From Rhodospirillaceae bacterium (lineage in GTDB: Bacteria > Pseudomonadota > Alphaproteobacteria > UBA8366 > Aestuariispiraceae), in assembly GCA_002709955.1 (NCBI GenBank), contig PAQY01000019.1, positions 1 through 41,100 of the forward strand: a stretch of 41,100 nucleotides of DNA, in the 5' to 3' direction. Positions 18,739 through 26,901 of this stretch are shown here, in pieces; position 1 is the first letter of the stretch, and every line of letters begins with the position of its first letter. The translations under genes were made by a program, and so were the position numbers. The notes beneath the pieces are model-generated. The model saw nothing but the letters and a program-made list of their open reading frames with translations, ran no database searches and had not been told where the DNA came from.

Positions 18739-19119
18739 ATGAACCCGATTATCGCCATTGCGGCGGGAGGTGCCCTTGGGGCGCTGGCCCGTCACTATTT
18801 CGCCGCCCAGGTTATGCGCTGGACCGGGGATGGATTCCCGTGGGGAATTTTTATCACGAATATTCTGGGATCCTTTCTGATGGGGGTGCTGGTTCAGGTT
18901 TTTATGCATCTGGCGGAACCGATGCCAAATCTGCGTGCCTTTCTGGCGGTGGGTGTTCTGGGGGCATTTACGACGTTTTCCACGTTTTCGTTGGAGGTCG
19001 TGTCCCTGCTGAACCGTGGGCAACTGGGCGAGGCGGCGCTATATACATTGGGGTCCGTTTGCCTTGCTGTGCTGGGCCTGTATGCCGGCATGATGCTGGT
19101 GCGCGCAATTCTGGGCTGA
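18739..19119 (+). CDS. crcB: Fluoride channel CrcB/Fluc
   Basis: Fluc channels let fluoride leave the cytosol. The product has 126 residues and four membrane helices, with the motifs GGALGALARHYF, TNILGSFLMG and GVLGAFTTFSTFSLE, the last carrying the Phe box and the central break. It works as a dual-topology dimer in the family. The 60 bases upstream do not resemble a fluoride riboswitch. No clear ribosome binding site precedes ATG 18739. rluC-type gene follows after 25 bases. Confidence 0.95.
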   Translation: MNPIIAIAAGGALGALARHYFAAQVMRWTGDGFPWGIFITNILGSFLMGVLVQVFMHLAEPMPNLRAFLAVGVLGAFTTFSTFSLEVVSLLNRGQLGEAALYTLGSVCLAVLGLYAGMMLVRAILG

Positions 19120-19144
19120 GCCCTTATAAATTCTAGGAGAGACT

Positions 19145-20143
19145 GTGGTGCAAGGTGTTCAAACACTGGAAGTGCGCGACGATGAAGATGGCATGCGACT
19201 GGATCGTTGGATAAAGCTGAAGTTTCCAGACATGCCCCACAGCCGCCTGCAAAAGGCGATGCGCAAGGGAGAATTGCGGATCGATGGCGGGCGCGTGAAA
19301 AGCGATGCCCGCGTTGGTGCCGGGCAGACCGTGCGTGTTCCGCCCTATGAGCCGGCCTCCACAGCCCCGCATAAGCGCCCGCCTAAGCCGGTTGATCCGA
19401 AGGATGAAGCTTTCGCCAAGAAACTGGTGATTTTCCGGAATGACGCCGTTCTGGCCATTGATAAGCCACCGGGCCTGGCGGTTCAGGGCGGCAGCAAGAC
19501 AGAGCGGCATGTCGATGCCATGTTGGAATTCCTGCATTTTGAGGAAATAGACCGGCCCCGCCTGGTGCATCGGCTGGATAAGGATACCAGCGGCGTGATG
19601 TTGCTGGCGCGCAATCGCAATTCCGCAGCGACGCTTGGCCAGGCGCTGAAAGGGCGCGAGGTTAAAAAGATCTACTGGGCGATTACCGTTGGTGTTCCAA
19701 CCCCCCACGAAGGATCGATTCATTTGCCATTGAGCAAACTGGGCGGACCTGGGGGTGAAAAAGTCGTACCGGACGAGGAAAATGGCGATGTCGCCATTAC
19801 TGAGTTCAAGGTGCTGGATCAGGCCGCCCAGAAGATGGCGCTGGTGGCATTATGGCCCAGGACGGGGCGCACCCATCAGATTCGCGCCCATCTGGCCGCG
19901 CTGGACACCCCCATTCTGGGTGACGGAAAATATGGTGGCAAGGCGGCCTTTCCAGACGGGGATGAATTGCCAAAGGGGATGCATCTGCATGCGCGCTCCA
20001 TCGTTCTGCCGCCCGGCATTTCTGGTGCGGGCACTTTGATCAAGGCGGCCCCGCCTGCGCATTTCCGTAAAACGCTGGCGCTGTTTGAATTTGATACATC
20101 CGGTCCTGATATAGAAGATCCCTTTGCCGAACTTGAACAGTAA
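19145..20143 (+). CDS. RluC/RluD-type pseudouridine synthase
   Basis: This family converts uridine to pseudouridine in 23S rRNA. The product has 332 residues. An S4 RNA-binding domain spans about residues 10-70 (RLDRWIKLKFPDMPHSRLQK). The catalytic core has the motif RLVHRLDKDTSGVMLLARN, whose Asp is the nucleophile, and later GRTHQIRAHLAAL. The start is GTG: 19145 and 19148 are both possible behind AGGAGA (19135-19140). Synteny with crcB suggests the RluC-like enzyme usual in alphaproteobacteria; the target site is not proven. Confidence 0.92.
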   Translation: MVQGVQTLEVRDDEDGMRLDRWIKLKFPDMPHSRLQKAMRKGELRIDGGRVKSDARVGAGQTVRVPPYEPASTAPHKRPPKPVDPKDEAFAKKLVIFRNDAVLAIDKPPGLAVQGGSKTERHVDAMLEFLHFEEIDRPRLVHRLDKDTSGVMLLARNRNSAATLGQALKGREVKKIYWAITVGVPTPHEGSIHLPLSKLGGPGGEKVVPDEENGDVAITEFKVLDQAAQKMALVALWPRTGRTHQIRAHLAALDTPILGDGKYGGKAAFPDGDELPKGMHLHARSIVLPPGISGAGTLIKAAPPAHFRKTLALFEFDTSGPDIEDPFAELEQ

Positions 20144-20163
20144 GACTGCGGGTGAGATGACCA

Positions 20164-20847
20164 ATGCGTGAGCCGACACCCCGCCTGATCGTTTTTGATT
20201 GCGACGGAACCCTGGTTGATAGCGGGCATATCATTGTCGACACCATGACCCTGGTTTGGCAGGGCGCGGGATTGGTTCCGCCGACACCTGACCAGATACG
20301 CCATCAGATCGGGACATCCCTGGATCATGCGATCGGGGCCCTGCATCCGGACGGGGACCCTGAAATTCTACAGCAGTTGACTTTAGCCTGTCGCAAGGCC
20401 TTTGTTAGTGACCGCGCAGCGGGAAAATATGAAGAACCACTTTATGAGTCCTGTAGTGGTGTCTTGGAGGCGCTGTCTGGGGTTGATCACTATGTTTTGG
20501 GCGTCGCGACCGGCAAGGGGCGTCGCGGCCTGAATCACACCCTGCAGCGCCATGGCATTGCGCATCATTTCAGCATTCTGAAGACAAGTGAGGATGGACC
20601 CGGAAAGCCGCATCCTGAAATCTTAATAAATGCGATGGCGGAAATGGGCGTTTCCCCATGGCAAACCGTTGTGATTGGCGATACCATCTTTGATGTGACG
20701 ATGGCGGTACGCGCTGGGGCCAAGGCAATCGGTGTTTCCTGGGGGTATCATGCCCCGGAGATGCTGAAAGAGGCCGGGGCCAGTGTGATTGCCAATCACT
20801 TTGCTGAGTTGCCCGGCTTAATTGAAAACCTATGGAGCACGGAATAA
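20164..20847 (+). CDS. HAD-superfamily phosphatase, phosphoglycolate phosphatase-like
   Basis: The product has 227 residues. Motif I is FDCDGTLVDSG, with the nucleophile and acid Asp. Motif II is GVATGKGRRG, the Lys of motif III lies in GPGKPHPE, and motif IV is VVIGDTIFDVTMA. A cap domain lies between motifs I and II, as in subclass IA enzymes such as Gph. The substrate is not known. Its stop codon overlaps the next start (TAATG), so it is probably co-translated with the AsmA-family gene. In many alphaproteobacteria an HAD gene sits between rluC and ATP12, as here. Confidence 0.9.
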   Translation: MREPTPRLIVFDCDGTLVDSGHIIVDTMTLVWQGAGLVPPTPDQIRHQIGTSLDHAIGALHPDGDPEILQQLTLACRKAFVSDRAAGKYEEPLYESCSGVLEALSGVDHYVLGVATGKGRRGLNHTLQRHGIAHHFSILKTSEDGPGKPHPEILINAMAEMGVSPWQTVVIGDTIFDVTMAVRAGAKAIGVSWGYHAPEMLKEAGASVIANHFAELPGLIENLWSTE

Positions 20848-23846
20848 TGCGACGTTTTATTAAAATTCTTGGCGGATTTCTGGCGGTTCTGGTCGTCGTA
20901 TCGGTCGGCGCAATCGTCTATGTCCTGAATATTGATCTGAATGATTGGAAACCTGAAATCCAAAGCGCCGTCAAGGATGCGACCGGCCGCACATTGGTGA
21001 TTGAAGGGCCAATTGAATTCGAATTGGGCACGGATACCCGATTGAAGGCGACGGGCATTGCGCTCAGCAACGCCGATTGGGGGTCCCGCCCGAATATGGT
21101 GGAAGTGGATTCAGTTGAGGTCAGCTTGAAGCTGTTCTCTCTGTTGGGGTCCACGCCGGATATCACGCTGGCCCATGTAGACGGCGTGCGCGCGATTATT
21201 GAAAAGAATCAGCAAGGCGTCAGCAACACCCAGTTCCAGACTGCGGATGCCAGTGCGGATACACAGGCGGATGCTGGCCAAAGTCAAAGCGACGGGGGAT
21301 ACAGTGGCGGTGGCGATCTGGTGCTGCCGATCCTGCGCGACCTGCGTATTGCGGGTGTCGAGGTGGTGATGAAGGATCCGGCGGCGGGTCCAGACCGGGT
21401 GTTTACCCTGACGGAACTGACACTGGGCAGCCAATCTGAAACAGATCCATTGAAGCTGAACCTGGATGCTGCTTTTGATCAGCTGGATCTGGTCATGTCT
21501 GGTGAAATGGGTTCCCTGCAAACCATGACGGATGCCAGCCAGCCGACACCGATTGATTTCGTCGGTAATCTGGCCGGGATCGATGTTGCAATCCAGGGCC
21601 AGATTCAAGATTTGGCCGGGCAGCAGGGCATTGATGTCAAGCTGACCGCTTTGGGCGAAGAATTGGCAAATGTTGCCCAGATTGCCGGTATCAATGTACC
21701 GCGCCTTGGGGGCTTTAAGGTCGATGCAACGCTGAAAGGCGATGGCGACAGCCTGTCGGTCAACCCGCTGGTGGTTGATCTGGGATCCGCCGATGTCATC
21801 CATGTGACGGTGAATGGGACAATTGAAAACGCGGTCGCGACCGAAGGTGTTGATCTGGCCGTTATGGTGAAAAGCAACCAGGTGGGCAATCTATCCCCCA
21901 TCACTCAGGAGCTTTCTGGTCAGAAAGTCCCGGCCTTGGGTCCATTGGATATTTCATTGAATGTGCGCGGTGATTTGGCAGATGAACTGTCCGTTGAAGA
22001 CCTGTCGCTCAATCTTGGCACCCAGGAGATGGTCACGCTTGCCGTCAATGGTGGTATCAAGGATATCATGAAGCAGAATGGCATCGCGCTGGATATTGCG
22101 GCCAATTCACCGGAGCTTGGGAATTTGTCACCCATTGCGAAGGATTATTCTGGCCAGGGCATTCCCAATATCGGGCCCATGTCGATGACGGCAAAAGTTG
22201 CTGGCGGCATGCAGTCCGGTATGGGTCTGACGGATCTGGCGGTCGACTTTGGCAAGCCTGAGACCATTCAGGTGCAGGTCAATGGCGGCATAGAGGATTT
22301 GTTGGCGCAAAAGGGTGTTGATCTGTCGGTCAAGGCCGTGTCGCCGGAAGTTGGCAATCTGTCCCCGCTTGTCAAGGCATTCTCTAACGCATCCGTTCCC
22401 GCATTGGGCCCACTGAACCTGAATTTGCAGGTCGCTGGTGATGCTCAGGATGTGCTGACGCTCAGCCAGCTTGACCTTAACCTTGGCACGGAACAAACCC
22501 TGCTGGTCGAAGCCAAGGGCACGGTGACCGATTTGGTCAAACTGTCCGGGGCGGATGTCGCGTTCAAGGTGATCTCTCCCAATCTGTCGGTTTTGTCTGA
22601 TCTGGCACCGGGCATTCCCCCAATGGGCCCGGTTGATGTGTCCGGCAGTTTGAAGGGGGATAATGGCAAGCCCATTACCCTGGATCCCTTCACGGCGAAA
22701 ATTGGTGGCAGCGATATTGCCGGAACCGCGACCATCGATGCGACAGGCGATGTGCCCAAAATTGTGGCGCGGCTGTCGTCAACACGGTTCGATATCAACG
22801 ATGTCAATCCACCGGCCAAAGGGGGCGCATCCAAAGCCTCGACCTCTGGCGGGGCGACAGGCGGTGGCACGTCCACGGCTTCTTCCGATGGGCGCTTAAT
22901 TCCGAATGATCCGCTGCCGCTGGATGTGATGAAGTCGGTCGATGCGGATATTGAATACAACGCGGCGACCTTCGTTGCCACGGTTGCTGAACTGACCGAT
23001 TTTGAGATCAAGATCGTGCTGGAGAATGGCAAGCTGGATGTCAGCCCGTTTAAAGCGGGTGTGGGCGCAGGCACCTTGGAAGGGGCGATCTCGCTGGATG
23101 GCAGTCAGGAAAACGCGCCTGTATCGATTTCGATTGATGGCAAGCAGATGGGTCTGGAATCGCTGTTGGCCGGGGCTGGCATGCGCGACAAAATCGTTGG
23201 CCCGCTGGATGTGAATATCGATCTGAAAGGGGCAGGGGCCTCGCCGCGCGCGATTGCCGGGTCACTGACAGGCAACACCTTGGTCAGCCTGTATGACAGC
23301 CGCGTCCTGAAGAAGGCTTTTGAGGACGCGATGGGGGAAACCCTGGCTGGTCTGTTGGCCACCGAAAATGGCTGGGTCGTGATTGACTGTGCCGTGCTGG
23401 ATTATGACATCCAGGACGGTTTGATGGAAACCAAGGCGGGCTTTACCGCATCGGGGCCAGTCACGGTGATTACCGATGGTACCATCAGTCTGAAGACCGA
23501 GGAACTGGACCTGACCGCCAAACCAGCGGGCGGCGGTGGTTTCACCAGCGTGCCTTTGGTTATTCAGGGTACCTTTGCCAATCCATCGGTTATTCCTGAC
23601 CCCCAGGCAATTGGTCTGGGCATTGTCACGGGCCTGCTGACGGGGGGTATTGCACCCGCATTGCTGGCCGTAGTTGGCGACCTTCCGGCGGACCATCCGT
23701 GTAAGAAAGAGGTCGAGGAAAGCAAGGAGCAGGTTGAGAATGCCCCGGCGCAGCAACAGTCTTCCCCGACAGATGTTCTCAAAGACCCCGGCAAGGCCAT
23801 CGAAGAAGGTGTTGGCGGTGCGCTGAAAGGCCTGTTTGGTAACTAG
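20847..23846 (+). CDS. AsmA-family protein with tandem 78-residue repeats
   Basis: The product has 999 residues. A single N-terminal membrane anchor (about residues 4-28) is followed by the AsmA-type start DLNDWKPEIQSAVKDATGR. AsmA and TamB relatives are periplasmic and linked to lipid movement between membranes. The middle consists of similar units beginning G-[VIA]-[DA]-[LV], at residues 334, 412, 490 and 568: exactly 78 residues apart, with VGNLSP and [VI]P-LGP in most. A related unit begins near 261. A Ser/Gly/Thr linker lies near 660, and the C-terminal AsmA domain ends with HPCKKEVEESKEQ. Start 20847 has GGAG at 20835-20838. The upstream ATG 20832 overlaps the HAD gene. Confidence 0.9.
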   Translation: MRRFIKILGGFLAVLVVVSVGAIVYVLNIDLNDWKPEIQSAVKDATGRTLVIEGPIEFELGTDTRLKATGIALSNADWGSRPNMVEVDSVEVSLKLFSLLGSTPDITLAHVDGVRAIIEKNQQGVSNTQFQTADASADTQADAGQSQSDGGYSGGGDLVLPILRDLRIAGVEVVMKDPAAGPDRVFTLTELTLGSQSETDPLKLNLDAAFDQLDLVMSGEMGSLQTMTDASQPTPIDFVGNLAGIDVAIQGQIQDLAGQQGIDVKLTALGEELANVAQIAGINVPRLGGFKVDATLKGDGDSLSVNPLVVDLGSADVIHVTVNGTIENAVATEGVDLAVMVKSNQVGNLSPITQELSGQKVPALGPLDISLNVRGDLADELSVEDLSLNLGTQEMVTLAVNGGIKDIMKQNGIALDIAANSPELGNLSPIAKDYSGQGIPNIGPMSMTAKVAGGMQSGMGLTDLAVDFGKPETIQVQVNGGIEDLLAQKGVDLSVKAVSPEVGNLSPLVKAFSNASVPALGPLNLNLQVAGDAQDVLTLSQLDLNLGTEQTLLVEAKGTVTDLVKLSGADVAFKVISPNLSVLSDLAPGIPPMGPVDVSGSLKGDNGKPITLDPFTAKIGGSDIAGTATIDATGDVPKIVARLSSTRFDINDVNPPAKGGASKASTSGGATGGGTSTASSDGRLIPNDPLPLDVMKSVDADIEYNAATFVATVAELTDFEIKIVLENGKLDVSPFKAGVGAGTLEGAISLDGSQENAPVSISIDGKQMGLESLLAGAGMRDKIVGPLDVNIDLKGAGASPRAIAGSLTGNTLVSLYDSRVLKKAFEDAMGETLAGLLATENGWVVIDCAVLDYDIQDGLMETKAGFTASGPVTVITDGTISLKTEELDLTAKPAGGGGFTSVPLVIQGTFANPSVIPDPQAIGLGIVTGLLTGGIAPALLAVVGDLPADHPCKKEVEESKEQVENAPAQQQSSPTDVLKDPGKAIEEGVGGALKGLFGN

Positions 23847-23870
23847 TGTGCCGCGCGGTTAGTTCGGGAT
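23843..23870. repeat. Short repeat, copy A, at convergent gene ends
   Basis: The 28 bases from CTAGTGTG through GCGCGGTTA to GGGAT recur at 40887-40913 with three substitutions and one gap. This copy spans the AsmA stop codon and the end of the diguanylate cyclase gene, which converge here. No hairpin with a T-run was found in the 12-base gap. The resemblance may be chance or a small dispersed repeat. Confidence 0.3.
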
Positions 23871-25304
23871 GGGCGTGGCTGCACGAACGCAGTTACGCCC
23901 ATCGTGCTTGGCCTTGTAAAGTGCCCGATCTGCGCGATCCATCAATGCCTCCGGCTGTTCGTTTCCAGCCAATGTTGCAACGCCAAAGCTGGCTGTTTGT
24001 TTCAGGGCCTTCAGGGTGTTGACCGGCGTGCTTTCGCTGAGTTTGCGCCGCAGTGTATTCGCGGCTTCCAATGCGGCTTCCTGGGTGCAGTTTTCCATCA
24101 GAAGCACAAATTCTTCGCCCCCCCAACGGGCCAGGATATCCGATGTGCGGACGGAGGCTTTCAGCAGATTCGCCGAAGACTTCAGCACCTCATCCCCCGT
24201 CAGATGTCCGTGGCGATCATTGATCAGCTTAAAATGGTCCAGGTCGATGATGATAATCGACAGCGGTTGTTTGGTCCGTTTGGCCCGTTCGACGGCGTGG
24301 CGCAAGGCAATGTCAAAAACCTGGCGATTGTTCAGCCCCGTCAGGGGGTCTGTCGTTGCCATTTCTTCCAATCGGTTTTGGAATCGCGCAATCGCCAGGA
24401 ATATGGCCAGCCCCGTGACAAGAATCGCAACCAGGCCAATGATGACATTCAAGGTAATGCCGCGCCCCGCCGCCTTTGTCGCGTCCGATTCGCTTTGTTC
24501 CACCATCAGGATCCATTCCAGCTCTGGAATATAGCGCGTGTTCAGCAAAATCGTTTCGTCGTCCTGCTGAAATTCAAAGCTCTCTCCAGGATTCTTCAGG
24601 ATGGTATTGGCAATGTCGCTTATGCCCGGAATGGCGTTGATATTCTTTCTATAGCTGATCTCTCGATTGGGGTGCAGCGTGACATTGCCGGTTTGATCGA
24701 TGAAATAGACCGTGCGGCTGAAATCGCTGCGATAGCGATTGATGATTTGCCCCATCGTGTCCAGATCCATGCCAACGCCGGTCACACCGATGAATCGATT
24801 CTGATAGTCATAAACACGATAATTTATGAAAATTGTGGTCTTGTCGTCCTGTTGCTGGTTCGGATCGACATTGATTTCATAATCCGATGTCATGCCGCGC
24901 ACGCGAAAAAACCATTCATCGCGGGGGTCATTTTCATCGACGGCCTTGGTAACGCCGCTGAAATGGTAATAGTCCCTGGAAAATTCAGAAACGAAAAAGG
25001 CCGTGAAGAAGCCATATTTCGACCGAACGGATTCCAGATAACGTGTCATCGCCTCGGGATCTGTTTCACCGGACAATATCCAATCCCGCAAAAAGGTATC
25101 ATTGGCCATTTGCGACGAAATAAAGATCGGCTGTACCAGGTCGGCCTGAATTTCGGAATAGATCGTATCGCCTGTCAGCGGCAGCTCTGTCTCAACAACA
25201 CTCTGTTTCAGGGCATCCCGGGTTACATGATAACTTGTCACTGTTGTGCCGATAAAAGCCACCGCCAGAACCAAAGCAACAACCGAGAGCAAACGCCCTC
25301 GCAT
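23859..25304 (-). CDS. Membrane-bound diguanylate cyclase with dCache sensor
   Basis: The enzyme should make cyclic di-GMP from two GTP. The product has 481 residues from ATG 25304: a short basic start (MRGRLLS), a membrane span, and a periplasmic dCache-like domain of about 250 residues with WFFRVRGMTSDYEINVD and VTGVGMDLDTMG. A second span (NVIIGLVAILVTGLAIFLAI) and a GGDEF domain with the intact active site GGEEF at 395-399 follow. The inhibitory site RxxD is present (Arg386, Asp389), so product feedback is likely. An in-frame GTG at 25322 is an alternative start. The ligand of the sensor is unknown. It is convergent with the AsmA gene and divergent from ATP12. Confidence 0.93.
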   Translation of the reverse strand: MRGRLLSVVALVLAVAFIGTTVTSYHVTRDALKQSVVETELPLTGDTIYSEIQADLVQPIFISSQMANDTFLRDWILSGETDPEAMTRYLESVRSKYGFFTAFFVSEFSRDYYHFSGVTKAVDENDPRDEWFFRVRGMTSDYEINVDPNQQQDDKTTIFINYRVYDYQNRFIGVTGVGMDLDTMGQIINRYRSDFSRTVYFIDQTGNVTLHPNREISYRKNINAIPGISDIANTILKNPGESFEFQQDDETILLNTRYIPELEWILMVEQSESDATKAAGRGITLNVIIGLVAILVTGLAIFLAIARFQNRLEEMATTDPLTGLNNRQVFDIALRHAVERAKRTKQPLSIIIIDLDHFKLINDRHGHLTGDEVLKSSANLLKASVRTSDILARWGGEEFVLLMENCTQEAALEAANTLRRKLSESTPVNTLKALKQTASFGVATLAGNEQPEALMDRADRALYKAKHDGRNCVRAATPIPN

Positions 25305-25457
25305 TGATCCAAATCCTATCACTCTATAACATCCTATACCGTTTACTTAGGCGCAGCCGTCTGGCATGCACACTAGCGATTTCATCTGTAAGACCGAAAC
25401 TCAATAATCTGACCATATGGGATAAAGTTTAAGAAAACCCAAAGATTTGGAGTAAAT

Positions 25458-26156
25458 ATGAAGCGATTTTATAAATCTGCTGCGGCCGTGCAAACGGAAA
25501 GCGGCTTTATGGTTAATCTGGATGGTCGTCCCGTGCGCACACCGGCCCGCGCACCGCTGGTCCTGCCCAGCCAGGCGCTTGGGGAGGCCGTGGCGGCGGA
25601 ATGGAATGCCCAGGGGGATAAAATCATCCCTGACACAATGCCCTTGATGTCCTATGCGTCGACCGCAATTGACCGGGTTACCGGGGCAATGGAGGTCGTT
25701 GCGGCGGAAGCGTCGGGATATGCCGCGTCGGACCTGTTATGCTATCGCGCCGATCAACCCATCGAACTGGCACAGCGACAGGCAGAGGCGTGGGATCCCC
25801 TCCTGGATTGGGCCAGAACCCGCTATGATGTGACATTTACGGTCACAGCCGGGATCATGCCGGTAGACCAACCCGCAGAGAATAAAGCCCGGTTCACGAC
25901 GGTGGCGCAGGCCTTTGATGCCCATACCCTGACCGCGCTGCATGTCATGACCACGGCCTTTGGATCGTTCATTCTGGCGCTGGCCGTGGTCGAAGGGCGC
26001 CTGACCGCCCCGGAAGCCCTTGCGACCTCTCGCGTGGATGAGACATTCCAGGCGGAGTTATGGGGTGCGGATGAAGAGGCGGAAAAACGCCACCAGCGGC
26101 TGTTGCGGGAGGTCACGTCCGCCCAGCATTTCATCGAATTGCGTCGCTTAGCGTAA
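25458..26156 (+). CDS. ATP12-family F1-ATPase assembly chaperone
   Basis: ATP12 proteins bind free alpha subunit of F1 during ATP synthase assembly; they occur in alphaproteobacteria and mitochondria. The product has 232 residues. It starts MKRFYKSAAAV, then shows the typical NLDGRPVRTPARAPLVLPS, EWNAQGDKIIPDTMPLMSYA, ASDLLCYRADQP and WDPLLDWARTRYDV. GGAG at 25450-25453 supports ATG 25458. In many alphaproteobacteria it directly follows the HAD gene. Here the AsmA and cyclase genes lie between them. Confidence 0.93.
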   Translation: MKRFYKSAAAVQTESGFMVNLDGRPVRTPARAPLVLPSQALGEAVAAEWNAQGDKIIPDTMPLMSYASTAIDRVTGAMEVVAAEASGYAASDLLCYRADQPIELAQRQAEAWDPLLDWARTRYDVTFTVTAGIMPVDQPAENKARFTTVAQAFDAHTLTALHVMTTAFGSFILALAVVEGRLTAPEALATSRVDETFQAELWGADEEAEKRHQRLLREVTSAQHFIELRRLA

Positions 26157-26239
26157 TCCCAAACAAACGGATTCGTGCATGACGACGCATTTGCTTAGAA
26201 AACAAGGGGTCAGAGTATCCTGCCCAAGCGCGTGATGCT

Positions 26240-26860
26240 CTAGGCTGAGGCGGCGACCTTCGCACTTTCAACAATCATCGGCACCTGAACCCCTGGCTGC
26301 AGAACGGCTGGGTCCCAGGCCTTGCGGGCAAAAACCTGGCGCACCATGGGTTCAAAATGCGACAGTGGCGCACTTTTATAGGTGGGATCAAAACAGTTTT
26401 CGTCCCAACGCTCGCAAAAGGTCACACAGGACTCATAATTCGGATCATCGATATATTTGGCGCGGCTTTCCGGATCGGCCCCGACCTTGGCCCCATAATA
26501 CCTCAACTGGAAAATGCCATGGTGTTTCAGGACCCAGGTGCATTCCTCCCGGACATAGGGGGCCAGAATGGCAGCCGCCATGGAATCATGGTTCATTGGG
26601 GACAGGGTGTCGCCCATATCGTGCAACAGGGCGGTGACAATCCAATCGATATCCGCACCATCGGCTTGGGCCCGTGTCGCCGATTGCAGGGAATGCTCAA
26701 AGCGACTGATCTGATAGCCGCCCAGCGATCCATCCAGCATTTTCAGATGGTCTAACACACGATCTGCCAGGCCATTGATGAATTCCTGCTCATAATGATG
26801 CAACAGGTCGTAATCGGCCTGGGTGCCGTCCCTCATGCGGGTGAAGGAAACTGTGCTCAT
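26240..26860 (-). CDS. tmpB: HD-domain diiron oxygenase, TmpB-like
   Basis: The product has 206 residues from ATG 26860, seven bases behind GAGGAG. An open frame to a TTG at 26875 runs through that ribosome binding site and is not used; ATG 26863 is also possible. The metal ligands of PhnZ-type enzymes can be placed: His56 (RFEHSLQ), His80-Asp81 (ALLHDMGD), His91, His113 or His114 (KHHGIF) and Asp153 (ERWDE). Tyr49 lies just before His56. PhnZ/TmpB enzymes use a mixed-valence diiron centre and O2 to cleave the C-P bond of an alpha-hydroxyphosphonate. TmpB releases glycine betaine and phosphate from the hydroxylated trimethylaminoethylphosphonate. Pairing with the oxygenase upstream supports TmpB over PhnZ; substrate is inferred. 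Confidence 0.72.
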   Translation of the reverse strand: MSTVSFTRMRDGTQADYDLLHHYEQEFINGLADRVLDHLKMLDGSLGGYQISRFEHSLQSATRAQADGADIDWIVTALLHDMGDTLSPMNHDSMAAAILAPYVREECTWVLKHHGIFQLRYYGAKVGADPESRAKYIDDPNYESCVTFCERWDENCFDPTYKSAPLSHFEPMVRQVFARKAWDPAVLQPGVQVPMIVESAKVAASA

Positions 26861-26901
26861 CATTCTTCTCCTCAAAATACAATCTATCCCGCTAACTGGG
26901 A

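Noticed and set aside
23904-25307. A 467-codon open frame on the plus strand opposite the diguanylate cyclase
   Set aside because: It is the mirror of the cyclase gene on the other strand. Its translation has no recognisable domain and no ribosome binding site, whereas the minus-strand product has a full dCache and GGDEF domain.
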